Notes under the pieces: generated by a model
The model's input: the letters and a program-made list of their open reading frames with translations, nothing else
Database searches by the model: none
Told to the model about the DNA's origin: nothing
NCBI GenBank assembly: GCA_001986395.2
Contig: MQVO02000037.1
Span: forward strand, 1 to 64,000
From: Irpex lacteus
Taxonomy: Eukaryota; Basidiomycota; Agaricomycetes; Polyporales; Irpicaceae
Direction: 5' to 3'
Length of the DNA stretch: 64,000 nucleotides
Made by a program: the position numbers and the translations under genes
In this document: piece by piece, positions 58,300 to 64,000 of the stretch
Layout of the letters: each line of letters begins with the position of its first letter
How positions within the stretch are numbered: the first letter of the stretch is position 1

Positions 58300-59177
58300 T
58301 CAAGTTTTGGACAAAGTGTGTCGAAATCGACAAACGTTGCTCGCGAAGGCTGTCTATAGAGGCTCACAGCGATTACATCTGTTAAATAGATCGAAAGAAA
58401 TGATAATGGAATGCAACGGGATAGAATTGCAGGGTTGAGGAAGAAGTGGAAGCGAAAAAGAGCGCACGCAGCCGAAGCACGGCCAAAAATAGACGCCCGT
58501 GCGCCGACAGGCCAAGGTAAGGCAAGGGTGCGCATCAAGGGCGTGGGAGAGAGAGAGAGGAGAAAAGACCGGACCGGACGGCAAGGAGCGGGACGTCGGC
58601 GAAACCGCGGATATAACGACATCACGTGATGAGTGGGCGAGGACAGACCGAGTAAAAAGCCCGATTTGGGAAATCGGAAAGTGCTGAGAGCTGACAGGTT
58701 GTCGGAAGCTATAGGTTATACCATACTTCAGGCATGACTACAATGCAATTGAGTCTGTACGCAGCACCCATGCGGTCATTTGATTCTTGAGTTCTGTATC
58801 CTGAGTGAATGGTGCTATGGTTAGATGGTCAAGCCGGCCGGCGAGGGGACGTGACTTGGAGCGCGTGTAGTACTACCAGTGAAGGAAGTGGATATCTAGA
58901 GAATATCGCACAAGCATCTGAGTCTTTGGCTTGTCAAGTTAGCATCTTTTTGCACAGGATTTCTCATTCGAATATAATCTCATCTGCACGAGTTGCCGGA
59001 AAAAGTGAAGAACAAACGTACCTGCCCTACCTTCAAGCACTCACCGCGATTCCATAACACACACTAGCCTGTGATCACTGTACATGAGCAGGGATCTATA
59101 GCCTATTACAACCAAAGATTAAGCGACCATACTAATACTTATAAAACAGCACCTCTCATCACCCAGCCTCCCAAAAA
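58300..59177. other. Intergenic stretch without a supported gene
   Basis: No family-like frame on either strand. The start has long basic open frames produced by purine-rich sequence (GGAGAGAGAGAGAGGAG near 58548). The part nearest 59177 is the 3' flank of the Oxa1 gene. Confidence 0.4.
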
Positions 59178-60564
59178 TCAACCACGCCTCCGCTGACGCC
59201 CGGTAGTACGCCTGTTGATAGTCTGGATCGTCTGCTTCGTCCCAGCCTGCTTCTGCGCCTCCTCCGCCTGCTTCTTAAAGTAGTCCTTGATATACTGTAC
59301 AGTCTCGCTCATGCTCACGGACTTGTTTCCGACGTTTTTGGGACGGAGAGGGATTCCGAAGAGTCTGCGGAAAATGGGGACTCGGAAGACGAGGGTTTGG
59401 ACGCCCAGCGCGAGGGTACCGACTAGGACTGTTAGTTGTGTTCCCTATATAACGAAAACGTGCAAGAAAGCAGATTGTCAGCAGCCGGGCGTGGGGTGGA
59501 TAGATGAGATGGGACGTACAGCAGGTAGGTAGCCCATCCAGACTGTGCCGGCTAGTGTGAGCACTCGGAAGATGTTGATCATGTGTGGGGCGAATTCAGA
59601 GGTGCTCATGTCTTGCGCCGAGAACTATAAACATAATTGGTAAGGGCACGTGAGATGAACGACGAACGGAGACGTCACGTACCGTCATTTGGATGTTCAT
59701 GACTATCGTTCCAAGGATGGGAAGGATCCACGTGGGATCAGGGACAGTAAGGTCTGTGAGGAGGCTAAAGCCGCTGTTCTTCAGTCCCTCCAAAGGCAAA
59801 TCGCACATCTTCTTCACACCAAGGAACATTCCAATCGTGACAGGCAGCTGAACGAACAGCGGGATGAAGTTCTTCAACGGGTTAACCCCAATTTTTGCGA
59901 ACAACGCCCTCTGCGCGAGAGCGGCGCGCTGCATCTCGAACTGATTTCGCTCTGCGTACGCAGCTTTTACTTGTTCCGTCACTGCCTGAATTTCTGGCTG
60001 GTGTTCGGCGAGTTTGGCAGCGTTGCTCATGCTGGCGGCAGCAAAGGGGATGAGGATAATTCGAGCGGCGAATGTACCGGCGACGATCGTCCAGAACCAG
60101 GGCATACCAGTTGCGACGTGGAGTGCATCTAAACCCCATACTGAGAGTCCTGCTGGTGACCACGAAGTGAGACCTGCTATCGCGGGGTCGGAATACTGTG
60201 ACACGGCGTTCAATGTGTCGGGGGATACGCTGGACAACGTGTCCACGAGCGAGTTGGACACGTCTGACGCGACTCCAGCATCTGGGGGAATGGCGGAGGA
60301 AGCTTCGGAAATGGTGGCAGAGGCGGGTTCTACGGCATCAGACGCAGGGGACAAGGCTGCAGTTTCTTCCGGAAGTACCTCTGGAGTTGAAGGCGTTGAA
60401 GGAGCGGCGGGAGGTTTTGAAGACCATAGGGAGAGGTTACGAGCACTTCCGGGTAGAGCTACGAAACCTTGTCGGAGCGAATGTGGTCGGAGGAGATGTG
60501 ATGACTATTAGGAATTAATACGTTGCTTAGTTATTCAGACTGATGTTAATACCTGCGTATTCAT
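59178..60564 (-). CDS. OXA1: Mitochondrial inner-membrane insertase Oxa1 (YidC/Oxa1/Alb3 family)
   Basis: Exon 1 is 60564-60553 (MNTQ) and exon 2 begins at 60504 after a GTATTA..TAATAG intron. The N-terminus then reads SSHLLRPHSLRQGFVALPGSARN, an Arg-rich mitochondrial presequence, which is why I prefer this start to the open frame upstream. The YidC/Oxa1 core follows: GMPWFWTIVAGTFAARIILIPFAA, a basic amphipathic loop, NPLKNFIPLFVQLPVTIGMFLGVKKM, GFSLLTDLTVPDPTWILPILGTIVMN, then after an intron FRVLTLAGTVWMGYLPA and after another TQLTVLVGTLALG. The C-terminal tail is basic and coiled (YFKKQAEEAQKQAGTK, ending GRQRRRG), as in Oxa1 proteins that bind mitochondrial ribosomes. The protein inserts mitochondrially encoded proteins into the inner membrane. 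It looks complete. Confidence 0.92.
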
Positions 60565-61086
60565 CGTGGAAAGCAGTCTAACAATTGCTGGCGAAGCAAC
60601 ATGCCGAGGAAGTCTAGTATAATGCAGCAAAGTTAATTTCACTCACTGACAGCACAGTAGCCTTGAACATACCTTGAGCCCGCACCAGCCCTCTTTCCTA
60701 AGCCGCAAACCACTGTGCGCATCATTTTCACCTTGCCTTCGTAAATTCCGGAAGTCAGAAGGTAGGGAAGTCCGCTAGTTTTGCGAACGAGGTGGAGGTC
60801 GGGCTCAGAGGACGGACTTGTAGAAGCGCCCATAGAGGCAGTCGTATCGGCAGCCCATGCCAGGGCGGTCTTCACTCCTCTACCTCCAGGACCTCTTCAC
60901 TCGCTGACCACCGTGTTCAACAGTTGACACGACAGCAATTTGGATGCGCTGAGAAATACTGCACTGATATCCCTCATCTCACCAAACAGAGCTTCTTAAA
61001 GAAGTGCTGCGGTCATTCGGTACAATCTCAGCTCAAGCTGCCCTCTCTCTGCTGCCTCTCGTACCACGTCCCCTCCCAGTTGAACT
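60565..61086. promoter_or_regulatory. Bidirectional promoter region between Oxa1 and NHX genes
   Basis: The Oxa1 gene runs left and the exchanger runs right from this 522-bp stretch, so both promoters and leaders lie here. No specific motif stands out. Confidence 0.5.
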
Positions 61087-63488
61087 ATGGCAGAATGGAA
61101 CCAACCACCCACTCCAGTTATACTCGCGGCGGCAGCTCCCACTAGCACCGCTGGGCCAATAGCAGAGGAAGAAGAGTACTACTCGTCATGGTCCCTGTTC
61201 CTAGTGTGCCTGCTGCTCATTCTGTCCCTCTTCACGTCGTACTACCTTCAAATCAAGCGCATACGACTTCTCCATGAAACCTTGGTTGCGATATTTGCTG
61301 GGTCGTTTGTGGGTCTGGTGGTTAGGTTGGCACCGGGAACGATGATTCGTGAAATGCTTGTGAGTATCATCCATGACGCCCTAATGGAATTAAGTCAGTG
61401 ACGTTGCCACACAGACATTCAAACATACACTATTCTTCAACCTCTTACTGCCACCTATTATTCTCAACTCTGGCTACGAGCTGAAGCAGGTACGTCTACT
61501 TCATCTATACGACCTAGATCAACTTGACGGACTTCAATTGCAGGAGAACTTCTTCCGCAATTTTGGCTCAATCCTTACGTTCGCGTTCCTGGGAACCACG
61601 ATATCTGCGGTGGGAGTCGGGTACGTCGTGTATCATGCCGCTCATCCATTTGACTGAACACGCAACATGTAGAGTGTTAGTGTACATCTACTCATTTCTT
61701 GGCCTGGAGTCGCTCGAGGTATCGCTCATCGAATGCCTCATCTTCGGATCCACGCTATCCGCAACGGACCCAGTCACAATCCTCGCGATATTCAATCAGT
61801 ACAAGGTCGACCCCAAACTCTACACAATCATCTTCGGAGAGAGTCTGCTAAACGATGCTGTCAGTATCGTCATGTACGAGTGAGTACTATCTGCCTATTC
61901 ATTCGCTTTCAATTCAAATCAACCCCGGGTCATTAGAACGCTGTCACAATTCCACGGCACCGAGATCTACATCTCCTCTCTCTTCCATGGTATAGGCATC
62001 TTCTTGCTATCCTTTAGCGTATCAATGGCACTTGGCGTCGTATTCGGCCTCGCGATGTCGCTCATCCTCAAACATTCCTCGTTGGCGCAGTACCCCGGGA
62101 TTGAATCATGTTTGGTCGCACTCTCCGCGTACACATGCTACTTCTTCTCGAACGGTCTCTCCATGTCCGGAATCGTCTCCCTCCTATTCTGTGGCATCAC
62201 ACTCAAGCACTACGCGTATCACACGATGTCCCGACGAACCCAGCGCACTACTAAATACATCTTCTCGACGCTCGCCCAGCTCTCAGAGAACTTCATCTTC
62301 ATCTACCTTGGACTTTCCTTGTTCACAAGCCCTCCATCCTCTACGAAGGTGACAAATTACTTCAAGCCGCTCTTCATCACGATCACCACCGTCGCCGTTG
62401 TCTTCACGCGCTACGCCGCCGTGTTCCCCCTCTCAGAAGCGATCAACTTCTTCCAACGCCACGCGCGTGGACAGCGCACGGAAGAGATCCCTCATTCGTA
62501 CCAGATGATGTTGTTCTGGGCAGGTCTAAGAGGAGCAGTCGGCGTAGCCCTCGCAGCTGGCTTCAAAGGCGACAACGCCCAAACACTGCGCACGACCGTC
62601 CTCGTCGTAGTGGTGCTCACAGTCGTCATGTTCGGAGGCACGACCGCATACATGCTCGAAGTGCTCGGAATCCGAACGGGTGTAGAAGACGACGCGGCGA
62701 GCAGTAGCGATGAAGAGGAGCTTCCACGCCCTGGCTGGTTCCGCGGGTATGGCAGGCGAACTACCACAAGGGGATTGAACGTATACAACGATGAAGAGGA
62801 AGAAGAGGGTTACTTGGTCGCGCAGCAAGCCGCTACGGCTGCTCGAGGCAGAGTCGGCCTCCACTACGGTCATGTCCCCAGCTACAACCACCAGGCGCAA
62901 ACACCGAACGGCGCCCCTTCTCCGCTGAACAACAACACCATCTTCTCCGCTGCGTCATCTGACTCGTATGACTCTGAAAATGAGGTCCTCCCGCTCGCTC
63001 CTACAGCGTTAGAGAACGGAAAGGCCAAAGGTCCGTCAAGGTCAGGATCGAGGACGCCAAGCGGCAGTGGTCCATTGTCTGCTGCTGGGCTTTTACCAGA
63101 GGACGGAAAGTGGTTCCAGGCATTAGACGAGCGATACTTGCTACCGTTATTCTCAAACGCCACCGCGAGTCGAACGTTCCACGCTCGACGCGCTCGACGA
63201 GGTGCGTCTGGCACAGGCGCAGGACCATCCAGCGGGAGTCGACTAGCTACACCCGGGGAATCTGAAGACGAAGAAGACGACGGTCGGGAGCTCGATTTGA
63301 CTGCCGTAGGTGCGAGGTCGCCTCGGTCGCCCAGGTACACTGGGTCTCCGCCGCCTGTGGATGGCCATGGACAGGATGCGAGGGATATACCGAGGGCGGC
63401 GACGGATGAGAGTAGGATTGAGAGGGGGTTGGCGAGTCCGATGTTGAGGAGGGATAGTGAGGGGCAGGGGAGGGATAGAGCGCCGTAG
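61087..63488 (+). CDS. NHX1: NHX-type Na+(K+)/H+ exchanger, endosomal/vacuolar
   Basis: Starts [20 protein letters not shown]. Transmembrane segments begin with [20 protein letters not shown]. Hallmarks of the NHE/NHX (CPA1) family are [36 protein letters not shown] (the FFxxLLPPI amiloride motif), [16 protein letters not shown] (transport Asp), [16 protein letters not shown] (the E..ND motif), [19 protein letters not shown] and [13 protein letters not shown]. The tail of about 270 residues is cytoplasmic, Ser-rich and acidic ([18 protein letters not shown]). One notable motif in it is [18 protein letters not shown], the conserved end segment of fungal Nhx1. The exchanger acidifies or regulates pH and Na+/K+ of late endosomes and vacuole. 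Introns lie near 61362-61413, 61490-61543, 61620-61672 and 61879-61935. The gene looks intact. Confidence 0.93.
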
Positions 63489-63798
63489 GTTGTTGGTGTT
63501 ATGGCATTATAGCTAGTTTTGGGTTGTATGACTTGGTATATATGTATCTATTTCGTTGAAGCAGAAGTAGGAAGCAAGCGTAGGTTGGAGCTTGTGTTCG
63601 TGAGTTAGGGCTCCTATGTGAGCGGCAGAAGTAGAAGCGTTTGGATACAAAGGGGTGAGTACAGGTGGCGAGTATACAATTGTCAATATGGTGTAGTAGC
63701 TAGAGTACTCTAAGTCATAAGTAGCCATGAAGGTCACAACAACTAGAAAAAGAAAAGTCCGAAACAATCCTCTGCAGGTGCACAATATGATATCATAA

Positions 63799-64000
63799 TC
63801 ATATCTTGAATATGAGCACCAACAGCGTGATCTCAACAACAGCCACCACTATCGACACCGCAACAACAATCCACCCCGCAGTAACAAACGGCCTCCCAAA
63901 GATCCGTTTGCCAGTCTGCCCGACAGTCTTGATGGGGTTGTGCAGGGAAGGATGGAGCCAGCTGTTGTCGGCGAAGTCGTGTAGGGAATGTCGTTGTCGG
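63799..64000 (-). CDS. C-terminal end of a membrane protein (runs off the window)
   Basis: The minus strand from the window edge to a stop at 63799 reads RQRHSLHDFADNSWLHPSLH, then a linker with KTVGQTGKRIFGRPF, then a single hydrophobic segment (AGWIVVAVSIVVAVVEITLLVLIF) and KI at the end. The frame is open to the edge, so the start and most of the protein are outside. A C-terminal membrane anchor of this kind suits a tail-anchored or multi-pass protein. Family not recognised. Confidence 0.6.
   Translation of the reverse strand, partial: RQRHSLHDFADNSWLHPSLHNPIKTVGQTGKRIFGRPFVTAGWIVVAVSIVVAVVEITLLVLIFKI

Noticed and set aside
60639..60875. Minus-strand frame starting MKTALAWAADTT as an alternative Oxa1 start
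   Set aside because: Its donor (phase 2) would join the Oxa1 exon out of frame. The ATG at 60564 joins in frame and gives a good mitochondrial presequence.

Overview
The window is nuclear DNA of a filamentous basidiomycete, most likely an Agaricomycete (mushroom or wood-decay fungus). The protein genes have many short introns of about 45-70 nt with GTRNGT donors and CTRAY-like branch points. There is a GH115 alpha-glucuronidase typical of lignocellulose degraders. The repeats are of two kinds common in Agaricomycete genomes, a KDZ transposon and a RepHel Helitron. The species cannot be told from the sequence alone.

Layout. 1-5.4 kb: no recognised gene; degenerate tandem repeats (about 21, 114 and 200 bp units) and many intron-like signals, then a small serine-rich hypothetical gene. 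5.5-23.0 kb: a conserved core block with OXR1/TLD protein (+), METTL24-like methyltransferase (-), GH115 (+), a serine-rich single-pass membrane protein (-), a Cdc20/Fizzy-type WD40 protein (-), a cytidine-deaminase-like protein (+) and a salicylate-hydroxylase-like FAD monooxygenase (-). 23.3-58.3 kb: an island of about 35 kb of mobile and orphan genes. 59.2-64.0 kb: core genes again, with Oxa1 insertase (-), NHX-type Na+/H+ exchanger (+) and the C-terminal end of a membrane protein (-).

The island is nested. A Helitron replicase-helicase gene (46.4-53.8 kb) ends in a ubiquitin-protease-like cysteine peptidase domain. Around it lie three paralogues of a divergent nucleotidyltransferase-like family, an F-box-like gene, a 936-residue orphan and two other orphan genes. 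A 13.5 kb KDZ transposon (30873-44393) sits inside one of those orphans. It has about 0.76 kb inverted repeats, a 10-bp flanking duplication, an apparently intact transposase and two cargo genes. Joining the two flanks with one copy of the duplication restores a continuous reading frame and a canonical intron, so the host gene was cut in two by the insertion.

The gene models were spliced by eye from GT..AG signals and reading frame. Boundaries of the best-supported genes (OXR1, methyltransferase, the three NTase-like genes, Oxa1, the 936-residue protein) should be close to correct. Those in the first 5 kb and at 57-58.3 kb are tentative.
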